Assembly (NCBI RefSeq): GCF_963675065.1 | Contig: NZ_OY775906.1 | Location: 226,001 to 290,000 of the forward strand | DNA: 64,000 nt | Direction: 5' to 3' | DNA from: an uncultured Draconibacterium sp. | Lineage (GTDB): Bacteria; Bacteroidota; Bacteroidia; Bacteroidales; Prolixibacteraceae | Shown here: positions 27,676 through 36,004 of the stretch, one piece after another | Position numbering within the stretch: position 1 is the stretch's first letter | How the letters are laid out: each line of letters starts with the position of its first letter | Program-made: the position numbers and the translations under genes | The notes under the pieces: model-generated | What the model saw: only the letters and a program-made list of their open reading frames with translations | Told to the model about the DNA's origin: nothing | The model's database searches: none

Positions 27676-27740
27676 CAGGCCAAAAATACTGCAAATATTT
27701 TTAGCCTGCTCAGCTGTACCCGTACGCCAATACCGGTACA
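27676..27740 (+). promoter_or_regulatory. Two hairpins in the leader of the STN-type SusC gene
   Basis: CAGGC(c)AAAAATA pairs with TATTTTT(a)GCCTG (27676-27708, 12 of 13 pairs). TGTACC (27715-27720) pairs with GGTACA (27735-27740). They lie between the FecR stop and the SusC start, so attenuation or differential expression of susC is possible. No T-run follows the first stem. Confidence 0.5.
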
Positions 27741-27786
27741 ACCTTGATAAATAAAACTTAGTATTTACCAATAACATGTCAAATTT

Positions 27787-30700
27787 ATGAAAAAAACAGA
27801 CAAGTACCCTTGTTTGCGGGGGCAACTAAAAAAAGTTTTAATGATTATGAAACTAACGACTTTTCTAATCCTGTTATTAACCTTAAATGTGTTTGGCGAA
27901 TCGTACGCACAATCCACAAAAATATCGATGGCAATGGAAAAAGCCACGGTAAAAGAGGTTATTGAGCAAATCGAAAACGAAACGGAATTCTACTTCATGT
28001 TGAAGTATGATGATCACCTAATGAACAGACAAATTGATGTTAACTTTAATGATGCCAACATTCACGATGTTCTTGCGCAGCTTTTTGAAAAAGACCAATA
28101 CAATTATCAGATTATTGACCGCTACATTGCAGTAACTCCGGTTAACGAGAATAATATTGATGCAGTTGATCAGGCAACAGTAAATGGTATTGTAACTGAC
28201 GAAGATGGGGAAGTTTTGCCTGGTGTGACCGTAATATTTAAAGGTACAACTGTCGGAACTGTAACTGATTTTAATGGCTACTACGAATTGCCGGTAACAG
28301 ACGGAAAAGTTCTTGTATTTTCATTTATAGGAATGAAAACACAGGAAATAAGCCTGGAAGGACAGTCGAAAATTGACGTAACGCTTGAGGTAGATGCCAT
28401 TGGAATTGAAGAAGTAGTAGCAATTGGTTACGGAGTTGTTAAAAAGAGCGACTTAACCGGTTCGGTTTCATCTTTGAACAGAGATGATATGAATACCAGC
28501 GGTGTTTCATCGGTAGATGAAATGATACAAGGTAGAACACCTGGTGTGCAGGTTGTTCAATCAAGTGCAGAACCAGGTGGCGGAATGTCGATCAGAATTA
28601 GGGGAGCCGGTTCAATCAATGCCAGCTCTAGTCCGCTTTATGTAATTGATGGTTTACCAATTGACAACGGCCAGATTATTTCAGGTTCAGGAGCCGATAT
28701 TCCAGGGTCAAGAGCACCAAGAAATCCTTTAAGCTCTATAAATCCGGCAGATATTGAATCCATCGAAATTCTAAAAGATGCATCGGCAACTGCAATTTAT
28801 GGTGCCCGCGGTGCAAACGGAGTAATTATTGTAACCACAAAAAGTGGAAAAGAAGGCACTTTCAATGTCAATTACAATGGCTACGTAGGTACACAATCTG
28901 CTGCCAATACTGTAGGTCTACTTTCTGCCGAGGAGTATATGACTGTCTTAAATGATATTTTAGATGAAGGTGGTGGTAACCCCGAAGAACGTATTACTGG
29001 CATACAAGGGGAAGGAACAGATTGGCAGGATGAGGTAATGCGCAGTGCTTTGATTCAAAGCCATAACCTTTCTTTTTCAGGAAATAATGGAAAAACAAGT
29101 TTCTACTCCTCTCTTAATTATTTTAATCAGGAAGGTATTGTTGTAAACTCTGCATTTAAACGTTACGATGCACGTTTAAACCTACAGCACAAAGTAAACA
29201 AATTTACATTAGGAGTGAATTTTACTACATCGTATACTCAGGATGAATATTTGGCCTTTGGATATGCAATTAATGAAGAAGCTGGTGCGTTATACGCCGC
29301 TTTAAACTTCGATCCTACACTTCAGGTGTATAATGAAGATGGTACATATCAAATATCTCCATACATAACCACCGACAACCCAATGGCTCTTGCAACAGGA
29401 AAGGATGGTTTTGGAAATACCTACCGAACATTAGGTAGTTTTTACGGTCAATACGAAATTCTTCCCGGCTGGACTGCCAAACTTAACGGTGGTTTTGATG
29501 TGCAAACAAGTCGTAGGGATTCTTATGTTGACCGAACTACAAAAAATGGAGCCGGTGCCGGAGGAATTGGAACAATTATCAACGGGATTAAAACCAATTA
29601 CTTGTTTGAAGGTACATCAACTTATATGAAAGATTTTGATGAAAACAACAGCATGACTTTGATGGGCGGGGTAACATACCAGGCCTTTAATACCGATCGC
29701 TCAACAATGAGTGCCAGAAATTTTCCAAACGATATTACAAAAACCTGGGATATGGATGCCGGGGATCCAACTTTGTTTCAGGAATACAGTAATAAATCGA
29801 CCTATAAACTGTTATCGTATATTGCGCGGGCAAATTACAATTATAAAGATAAATACCTGTTTACAGCCACATTTAGAGCTGATGGTTCATCGCGTTTTGG
29901 TGAAAACAATAAATTCAGTTACTTCCCATCATTAGCTGGTGCATGGAAAATGCACGAGGAGGATTTTATTAAAGAGCTGAATACTTTTAGCCTTTTAAAA
30001 CTCAGAGGTAGCTGGGGTATTACCGGTAACCAGGGAATTGGTAATTACCAGTCCCTAACCACATTTGCCACAGGACCAACGGCTATACTTAATGGCCAAA
30101 AAACAACTACACTTGATCCGTCAAGAATTGGTAACCCTGAATTGAAATGGGAAACTACCGAACAAATAAACTTTGGTGTCGACATGGGATTTTTTGATAA
30201 CCGTATTTACACCACCTTTGATTTTTACTCAAAAGAAACAAGTGATATGTTGTTAGCACTTCCGGTTCCTTCATCTACCGGATTTAACAATGTGCTACAA
30301 AATATCGGAAGTATCCGTAACCGGGGTTTCGAATTCATGCTAGAAACGCGAAACCTCGTGGGAGAGTTCAAATGGAACACCAACTTTAACTTCTCTACCA
30401 TTAAAAATGAAGTATTGGATTTAGGCCCTATTCCTGAAATTATTCACGCTGGAGCCGGATGGACAAATGGTATTGCTTTGATCAGGGAAGGAGAGCCTTT
30501 AAATTCATTCTATGGTTACGAAGTTGAAGGTGTTTGGCAGCTTGACGACGATTTTAGTATTACTACAGATCCTGTAGAACCGGGCGATACAAAATACAAA
30601 GACCAGTTAACAGTTGATACTGATGGTGATGGTGTGCCGGATGCAACGGATGGTAAAATTAACGACAACGATCGGGTTATACTCGGAAATTCATTCCCGA

Positions 30701-31188
30701 CATTTACCTGGGGATTATCCAATAATCTTTCATACAAAGGATTTGCGTTAAACTTCTTTTTCGAGGGAGTACATGGAATTGAAATGCTGAATAATAATTT
30801 GGTTGATAGCTATTTCCCGGTCAATTTCCGACGAAATAAATTAGCAGAACCATACATGAACAGGTGGACTGCAGATAATCCAACGAATGAATATCCTTCG
30901 TTCGTAAATCCAAACGGACAGGGAAATAAAGCAGTTAATACTACAACGGTTGAAGATGCCTCATATATTCGCTTAAAAACCGTTAAGTTGAGTTACAACT
31001 TTAAACTGAACAATAAAGTTCTGAAAACAGCAAACGTATATGTTACCGGACAAAACCTGTTTACAATTTCAGATTACTCTGGATTCGACCCATCGACCAA
31101 CTCAAATGGAAATCCGAGTTTGAAAATTGATTATAATTCATATCCGGTTGCCAGAACCTACATGATTGGTTGTGAAATAGGATTCTAA
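27787..31188 (+). CDS. SusC/RagA-type TonB-dependent receptor with STN signalling domain
   Basis: 1133-residue outer-membrane importer. A basic leader and signal peptide (about 1-40, ending ESYAQ) precede an STN domain (about 42-118, KISMAMEKATVKEVIEQIENETEFYFML), a carboxypeptidase-regulatory-like domain (about 130-205), the EEVVAIGYGVVKKSDLTGSV box, a plug with LKDASATAIYGARGANGVIIVTTK, and a barrel ending MIGCEIGF. The STN domain lets ligand binding reach FecR and the ECF sigma factor encoded just upstream. SusD follows 20 bp downstream. Given the sulfatases next door, the ligand is inferred to be a sulfated oligosaccharide. Confidence 0.95.
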   Translation: MKKTDKYPCLRGQLKKVLMIMKLTTFLILLLTLNVFGESYAQSTKISMAMEKATVKEVIEQIENETEFYFMLKYDDHLMNRQIDVNFNDANIHDVLAQLFEKDQYNYQIIDRYIAVTPVNENNIDAVDQATVNGIVTDEDGEVLPGVTVIFKGTTVGTVTDFNGYYELPVTDGKVLVFSFIGMKTQEISLEGQSKIDVTLEVDAIGIEEVVAIGYGVVKKSDLTGSVSSLNRDDMNTSGVSSVDEMIQGRTPGVQVVQSSAEPGGGMSIRIRGAGSINASSSPLYVIDGLPIDNGQIISGSGADIPGSRAPRNPLSSINPADIESIEILKDASATAIYGARGANGVIIVTTKSGKEGTFNVNYNGYVGTQSAANTVGLLSAEEYMTVLNDILDEGGGNPEERITGIQGEGTDWQDEVMRSALIQSHNLSFSGNNGKTSFYSSLNYFNQEGIVVNSAFKRYDARLNLQHKVNKFTLGVNFTTSYTQDEYLAFGYAINEEAGALYAALNFDPTLQVYNEDGTYQISPYITTDNPMALATGKDGFGNTYRTLGSFYGQYEILPGWTAKLNGGFDVQTSRRDSYVDRTTKNGAGAGGIGTIINGIKTNYLFEGTSTYMKDFDENNSMTLMGGVTYQAFNTDRSTMSARNFPNDITKTWDMDAGDPTLFQEYSNKSTYKLLSYIARANYNYKDKYLFTATFRADGSSRFGENNKFSYFPSLAGAWKMHEEDFIKELNTFSLLKLRGSWGITGNQGIGNYQSLTTFATGPTAILNGQKTTTLDPSRIGNPELKWETTEQINFGVDMGFFDNRIYTTFDFYSKETSDMLLALPVPSSTGFNNVLQNIGSIRNRGFEFMLETRNLVGEFKWNTNFNFSTIKNEVLDLGPIPEIIHAGAGWTNGIALIREGEPLNSFYGYEVEGVWQLDDDFSITTDPVEPGDTKYKDQLTVDTDGDGVPDATDGKINDNDRVILGNSFPTFTWGLSNNLSYKGFALNFFFEGVHGIEMLNNNLVDSYFPVNFRRNKLAEPYMNRWTADNPTNEYPSFVNPNGQGNKAVNTTTVEDASYIRLKTVKLSYNFKLNNKVLKTANVYVTGQNLFTISDYSGFDPSTNSNGNPSLKIDYNSYPVARTYMIGCEIGF

Positions 31189-31208
31189 ACACTAAAAAAG
31201 ATTTAATT

Positions 31209-32669
31209 ATGAAAAAGAATATATTATATATACTAACTCTGATCCTCGGACTGTTTTTCACAAACAGTTGCGAAAATATTCTGGAAGAAGAAGTTTATTC
31301 CGAATTAGATCCTGATGGATTATTTAATGATGTTATTGGTGCCGAAGCTGTACTTTATGCTGCTTATGCTGAATCTCAGTTGGTGGGGTGGAACGGAAAA
31401 AGTTTGTTAAACCTCGAGGAGTGGTGTACAGATATAGAGTGGGAGACCGGTGGTGGTGAAAATCGTACAGCCGTTCTGATGATCAATTTCACATGGGATG
31501 CGTCAACAGAGTGGATTAGAAATTTGATGTGGAGAGGACCATACAGAGGGATAAGAGATGCCAATACAATACTCGATAATATCGATGAATCAACTTTGGC
31601 CGAATCAGATAAGAAGTTGATAAAAGCCGAAGCACGTTTTGTTAGAGCAACTGAATACTATTACTTGTACAATTATTTTGGACCGGTTCCGTTGCGCACC
31701 AGTACAAGCCAGGAGATGGAATTGCCACGTACTACTGAACAAGAGATGTTGACTTTTCTTGAAACTGAATTCTCGGAAATTGTTTCAGATTTGCCCAATC
31801 CGGGAGATGAAAAAGCTTATGGACGTGCCCATAAAGGAGCCGCATTAGCATTCTTATGTAAGTTTTATTTAAATACCAAGCAATGGCAAAAATGTGCCGA
31901 TGCTGCTACTGATTTAACCGATTTGGGATATTATGAACTCTACCCCGATTACACAGAGTTGTTTAAAGTTGAGAACGAACGCAATAAAGAATATATTTGG
32001 GTTCACCAGGCTGTGGTTGAAGGACCGGGGAATAATTATATTAACGGAGCGTTTCCGATTGGTTTTTCAATAGATCCCAAAACTGGTTTTACCTGGACTT
32101 CGAACATGCGAAACTGGGCTGCTCAATATCGCTTGTACGATTCGTTCTATAATTCTTTTGAAGAGGGGGATCAAAGAAAAGAACTGATATTATCTGAATA
32201 CATCAATAAAAAAGGAAATACAGTTTCCTTATTGAATGCAAATAATACCCGATCTTTTAAATGGTGGCCCGATGTAAACGCACAGGGAAACGAACACGGT
32301 AATGATATTCCACAAATCAGGTACTCCGATATTCTTTTGGCAAGAGCTGAGGCACTTAACGAACTTAACGGGCCAAATCAGGAATCGATCGATTTGATCA
32401 ATATGGTTAGAAACAGAGCTGATCTGGGCGACCTTCAGGTATCCGATTTTGCTTCTAAAGACGAATTAAGAGATCATATTCTCAGTGAACGAGGTTGGGA
32501 GTTTTATAGCGAAAGAAAAAGACGTCAGGATTTGATTCGCCACGGTAAATTCGTTATTTCGGCTCAAGAAAGAGGAATAACAAATGCACAGGACTACCAT
32601 GTGCGCATGCCAATCCCTCAAGTTGAAATTGATGCCAATCCGATGTGTGAACAAAATCCGGGTTATTAA
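31209..32669 (+). CDS. SusD/RagB-type surface glycan-binding lipoprotein
   Basis: 486 residues, the usual family length. The lipobox is FTNSC near residue 21. SusD features include RGIRDANTILDNI, the ARFVRATEYYYLYNYFGPVPLRT helix, YSDILLARAEALNELNG, and the C-terminal LRDHILSERGWEFYSERKRRQDLIRHGKF followed by IPQVEIDANPMCEQNPGY. It is the partner of the SusC gene 20 bp upstream and would capture the sulfated glycan on the cell surface. A hairpin at 32708-32736 follows, which may reduce read-through into the sulfatases. Confidence 0.95.
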   Translation: MKKNILYILTLILGLFFTNSCENILEEEVYSELDPDGLFNDVIGAEAVLYAAYAESQLVGWNGKSLLNLEEWCTDIEWETGGGENRTAVLMINFTWDASTEWIRNLMWRGPYRGIRDANTILDNIDESTLAESDKKLIKAEARFVRATEYYYLYNYFGPVPLRTSTSQEMELPRTTEQEMLTFLETEFSEIVSDLPNPGDEKAYGRAHKGAALAFLCKFYLNTKQWQKCADAATDLTDLGYYELYPDYTELFKVENERNKEYIWVHQAVVEGPGNNYINGAFPIGFSIDPKTGFTWTSNMRNWAAQYRLYDSFYNSFEEGDQRKELILSEYINKKGNTVSLLNANNTRSFKWWPDVNAQGNEHGNDIPQIRYSDILLARAEALNELNGPNQESIDLINMVRNRADLGDLQVSDFASKDELRDHILSERGWEFYSERKRRQDLIRHGKFVISAQERGITNAQDYHVRMPIPQVEIDANPMCEQNPGY

Positions 32670-32707
32670 AATAGTAGAAGGTTAGATTAGTTAGTTTATA
32701 AAAGTGT

Positions 32708-32740
32708 ATAGGGTGCCCGGAAATTCGGGGCCCTATGCAT
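32708..32740 (+). terminator. GC-rich hairpin between SusD and the first sulfatase
   Basis: ATAGGG..CCCG pairs with CGGG..CCCTAT (32708-32736, small bulge), followed by a T-rich stretch. It lies in front of the first sulfatase and excludes a start codon at 32704, which would fall inside the stem. It may partly terminate or attenuate the SusCD transcript. Confidence 0.5.
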
Positions 32741-32769
32741 TTTCTTCCTATAAAATTGATATTAGGTAT

Positions 32770-34236
32770 ATGTATAAAGTGCTGAATTTATTTGTGTTTG
32801 GCTTGTTATTCTGTAGCGTAAATTGCAAGGCTACAATGGATAATAACCAGAAAAATGCTAACAAGCCAAACATAATAATAATACTTGCCGACGATGAGGG
32901 ATGGGGAACAACCTCCGTTCAAATGGATGAAAATATTCCGTCTTCAGCAAGCGACTTTATTCGGACACCAAACCTGGAAAGGCTGGCAAATAGTGGGATT
33001 ATTTTTTCCAATGGCTATGCGGCTCACCCCAATTGTTCGCCAACACGGGCAAGTATTCAAACCGGAAAAACGCCTGCACAGTTGAGAATGACCGACATTG
33101 TAGACCGGCACGATGGGCCATTCTTTAAAGGAAATAAACTTATTCCGCCTTATCATGTGTACGGCTTGCCAAAAGAAGAGCTTACATATGCCGAAATCAT
33201 TAAGTCAAATTTGCCCGAGTACCGGACGGCGCATTTCGGGAAATGGCATCTCGCTGCTGGCGGACCGCAGGCTCATGGTTTTGATGCCAGCGATGGCGAA
33301 ACTACCAATAGAGAAGGAAATCAAAATATTGAAGGAAATCCGAAAGATATATTTGGCATTACCAACCGGGGAATAAAATGGATGACTGAACAGGTAAACA
33401 GCGGGCACCCTTTTGTTATGCAACTATCGCATTATGCCACACATTTAGGAATGGAGGCTAAAAAGGAAACGATTGAAAAAGTTGGGAATTATCCTTCGGG
33501 TAAGCGTCACGATTTGGTAAAATTTGCTGCAATGGCAGAGGATCTCGATAAGGGAGTCGGAATGCTGTTGGATGAAATTAAAAATCTTGGTATCGAAGAC
33601 AACACCTATGTTGTTTACCTTGCCGATAACGGGACTTATCCAACAAAAAATACGGCAAATATAAATGGCCCTTTGCATGGCTGGAAAGCTACCTTATGGG
33701 AAGGAGCAATTAGAGTGCCTTTTTTCATTAGCGGACCGGGAATTAAGCATCGGTACTCATCATCTCCGGTAACCAGTTGCGATATCTATCCAACTATTTG
33801 CGATTGGCTGAACATTAAAGAGATGCCCGAGGGGCTGGATGGTGGAAGCCTGCTTTCGATCCTTGCTGATAGCGATGCGAAGGTAAACAGGGAAAATGAT
33901 TTTCAGCTTTTTTATTTTCCGCATTATCAGCATCAAAAAGGAATGCATCCTGCAGTGGCAGTTATTAAAGACCACTACAAACTGATAAAATATTATGAAG
34001 ATAATTCAGAATACCTGTTTGATCTTGAACAGGATCCGTTGGAATTAAACAACATTGCAGCATCAAATCAACAGGTTCTCGCTGAGTTAAATCAAAATAT
34101 CGACAGTTATTTTAAAGCGCATGATATTCAACTCCCTGAAAAGAACATTGATTATGATGTGAAGACTGATCCGGGTAGAAAATACTTTGATATTAAAGAG
34201 CGATTGATAAAAGAATCATACTTTATTATTCAATAG
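32770..34236 (+). CDS. Sulfatase 1 (S1 family, FGly type), lipoprotein
   Basis: Hydrolyses sulfate esters from glycans with a formylglycine made from cysteine. The ATG at 32770 is chosen because MYKVLNLFVFGLLFCSVNC gives a lipoprotein signal; the in-frame GTG at 32704 lies inside a hairpin. 488 residues. Family features: KPNIIIILADDEGWG (metal-binding Asp pair), NCSPTRAS with C89 as the modified residue and R93, GKWH, and LADNGTYPTKN near the C-terminal metal site. Probably surface-exposed or periplasm-facing through its lipid. It is the first of eight sulfatases in a row. The substrate position cannot be told from sequence; the QMDENIPSS insertion after the metal site is unlike its neighbours. 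Confidence 0.93.
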   Translation: MYKVLNLFVFGLLFCSVNCKATMDNNQKNANKPNIIIILADDEGWGTTSVQMDENIPSSASDFIRTPNLERLANSGIIFSNGYAAHPNCSPTRASIQTGKTPAQLRMTDIVDRHDGPFFKGNKLIPPYHVYGLPKEELTYAEIIKSNLPEYRTAHFGKWHLAAGGPQAHGFDASDGETTNREGNQNIEGNPKDIFGITNRGIKWMTEQVNSGHPFVMQLSHYATHLGMEAKKETIEKVGNYPSGKRHDLVKFAAMAEDLDKGVGMLLDEIKNLGIEDNTYVVYLADNGTYPTKNTANINGPLHGWKATLWEGAIRVPFFISGPGIKHRYSSSPVTSCDIYPTICDWLNIKEMPEGLDGGSLLSILADSDAKVNRENDFQLFYFPHYQHQKGMHPAVAVIKDHYKLIKYYEDNSEYLFDLEQDPLELNNIAASNQQVLAELNQNIDSYFKAHDIQLPEKNIDYDVKTDPGRKYFDIKERLIKESYFIIQ

Positions 34237-34336
34237 AGGCAGGGGTATGATTAATTTGAGCATTGTATTAGTATAGATATTTAATTAATGTGTTTTTCAA
34301 AAAAAGTGTTTGATAAATTAAACGTATGAAACGAAC

Positions 34337-34403
34337 ATGAATTTTCATTCTTCAAATTCACAAACCTGCCTATCGCAGGAAGGTAAGAAGAATTAAAATT
34401 CAT
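34337..34403. repeat. Nested inverted repeat upstream of sulfatase 2
   Basis: ATGAATTTTCATTCTTC (34337-34353) pairs with GAAGAATTAAAATTCAT (34387-34403), 16 of 17 bases. The loop contains a second stem CCTGC(ctatc)GCAGG (34365-34379). The inner part resembles the CCTGC-type palindromes scattered in Bacteroidota genomes; the whole is a cruciform or RNA-hairpin candidate 45 bp before the sulfatase start. Confidence 0.65.
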
Positions 34404-34447
34404 TGAGAATTACATTGAATGCAAATGAAACTAACAATTTTAGTGAG

Positions 34448-35872
34448 ATGAAAAGAACTTTGAAACTGGAACTATTGCTGACGATAATTGCAATTTTTGT
34501 GTTAGCATTTAATGGTAATGCTGAAAATAAAAAGGGGAGTCCCAATATCCTGATAATAATGGCCGACGACTGTACACACAGCGATCTGTCACTTTATGGT
34601 GGAACAAATGTACAAACACCACAAATTGATAAACTGGCTTCGCAGGGTCTGACCTTTAATAATGCCTTTGTCACCATGTCGATGTGCGTGCCTTGCCGTG
34701 CCGAATTATATACCGGCTTGCAACCGGTTAGTAGCGGTGTTTGCTGGAACCATGCAATTGCCCGCACCGGAACCCAAAGTATTGTTCATCATCTTGGCGA
34801 ACTGGGTTATCGTGTTGGTATTACCGGTAAAGTACATGCCGATCCACGCAGTGTATATCCTTTTGAAATAGTTAAAGGAGTTGAAGACAATTGTGTTTCG
34901 ACAACTGCAAAATACGATGCCGCCGGCATGAGAGAATTTATGGCTCGCGATAATAAGCAGCCTTTCTGTATGGTGACTGCTTTGGTGGTACCACATATCC
35001 CATGGACGGTTGGCGATCCATCGCATTTTAATCCCAAAGAATTAAAACTCCCTCCGTACCTGGCTGATAACAAGGCAACACGTACCGAATTCGCCAAATA
35101 CCTGGCCGAAATTGAGGTGCTTGACCAACAAATCGGAGAAACATTAGCCTTGCTTGATGAGCTGGATATTGCCGATAATACGATCGTAATTTTCACATCG
35201 GAACAAGGTGCGCAGTTGCCATTTTGTAAATGGACCAACTGGAACAATGGTGTGCACACCGGATTTGTTGTGCGCTGGCCCGGAAAAGTAGAAAGTGGTG
35301 TCCGCACTGATGCGCTTATTCAGTACAACGATGTACTGCCAACTTTACTGGAGGCCGTAGGAAGTAAAACCAAAGCCGAATTTGATGGAAGCAGCTTTTT
35401 ACCCGTCCTGCTCGGAGAAAAAGATTCGCACCGCGATTATGCCTACTTTATGCATAACAACGTGCCCGAAGGTCCGGCATATCCCATTCGATCGGTTACC
35501 GATGGTAAGTATCACTACATTCGGAATCTTAGCCCTGAGAGTCTTTATATCGAACGGCACCTGATGGCACGCATGCCATTGAATAAATATTGGCCATCGT
35601 GGGTTTACGATGCCTCGGATGATTCTGAAATCCTTGATCTGGTAACCCGTTACCAGAAACGCCCGGCGGAAGAACTTTATAATTTGCTTGATGATCCGGA
35701 CGAGATGAAGAACCTGAGCAATCAGAAAGATGTAAATGGTATTCAGAAAAAGCTTTCGAAGGAACTGGACAAATGGCTGAAAGAGCAGGGTGATCCGGGG
35801 GCCAAACTCGATACTTACGAAGAACTACAAAATGCAAAAAAAGGCAAGCATTTTAAAGCGTTAAATGATTGA
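34448..35872 (+). CDS. Sulfatase 2 (S1 family, FGly type), exported
   Basis: 474 residues from the ATG at 34448, where a signal peptide starts (MKRTLKLELLLTIIAIFVLAFNGNA); the upstream TTG in frame would place the start inside the inverted-repeat arm. Features: PNILIIMADDCTHSD, the formylglycine motif CVPCR (C80, R84), GKVHADP, and TSEQGAQLPFCKWT, where SEQG replaces the SDNG seen in most S1 enzymes. The SEQG variant and the overall layout match the sulfatase at 37897, so the two are close relatives. It is preceded by a nested inverted repeat and followed by the GH2 gene. No lipobox, so probably periplasmic. Confidence 0.93.
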   Translation: MKRTLKLELLLTIIAIFVLAFNGNAENKKGSPNILIIMADDCTHSDLSLYGGTNVQTPQIDKLASQGLTFNNAFVTMSMCVPCRAELYTGLQPVSSGVCWNHAIARTGTQSIVHHLGELGYRVGITGKVHADPRSVYPFEIVKGVEDNCVSTTAKYDAAGMREFMARDNKQPFCMVTALVVPHIPWTVGDPSHFNPKELKLPPYLADNKATRTEFAKYLAEIEVLDQQIGETLALLDELDIADNTIVIFTSEQGAQLPFCKWTNWNNGVHTGFVVRWPGKVESGVRTDALIQYNDVLPTLLEAVGSKTKAEFDGSSFLPVLLGEKDSHRDYAYFMHNNVPEGPAYPIRSVTDGKYHYIRNLSPESLYIERHLMARMPLNKYWPSWVYDASDDSEILDLVTRYQKRPAEELYNLLDDPDEMKNLSNQKDVNGIQKKLSKELDKWLKEQGDPGAKLDTYEELQNAKKGKHFKALND

Positions 35873-35954
35873 ACTGGCATTTTTTGATTGGAAATTCCAT
35901 GGAAATGAAATTTCTAATTTATTAAATGATTTTACCCGTTCTATGATTTAATAT

Positions 35955-36000
35955 CCAGATAGAAATTTACCAGATAGATAATTTTGCATAAACAGATAGA
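35955..36000 (+). repeat. Three CAGATAGA repeats before the GH2 gene
   Basis: CCAGATAGA at 35955-35963 and 35970-35978, then ACAGATAGA at 35992-36000. A TAATTTTG sequence (35979-35986), matching the Bacteroidota -7 element TAnnTTTG, lies between the second and third copies. A promoter with a short leader is possible. Confidence 0.45.
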
Positions 36001-36004
36001 AAAG

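Noticed and set aside
32704..32769. Longer N-terminus for sulfatase 1
   Set aside because: The start would fall within the 32708-32736 hairpin and put extra residues before a clear lipoprotein signal.
34807..35307. 166-codon minus-strand frame
   Set aside because: Fully inside sulfatase 2; Ser-rich antisense shadow.
35955..36000. CAGATAGA repeats as a CRISPR array
   Set aside because: Repeats are only 8-9 bp with irregular short spacing and no cas genes.
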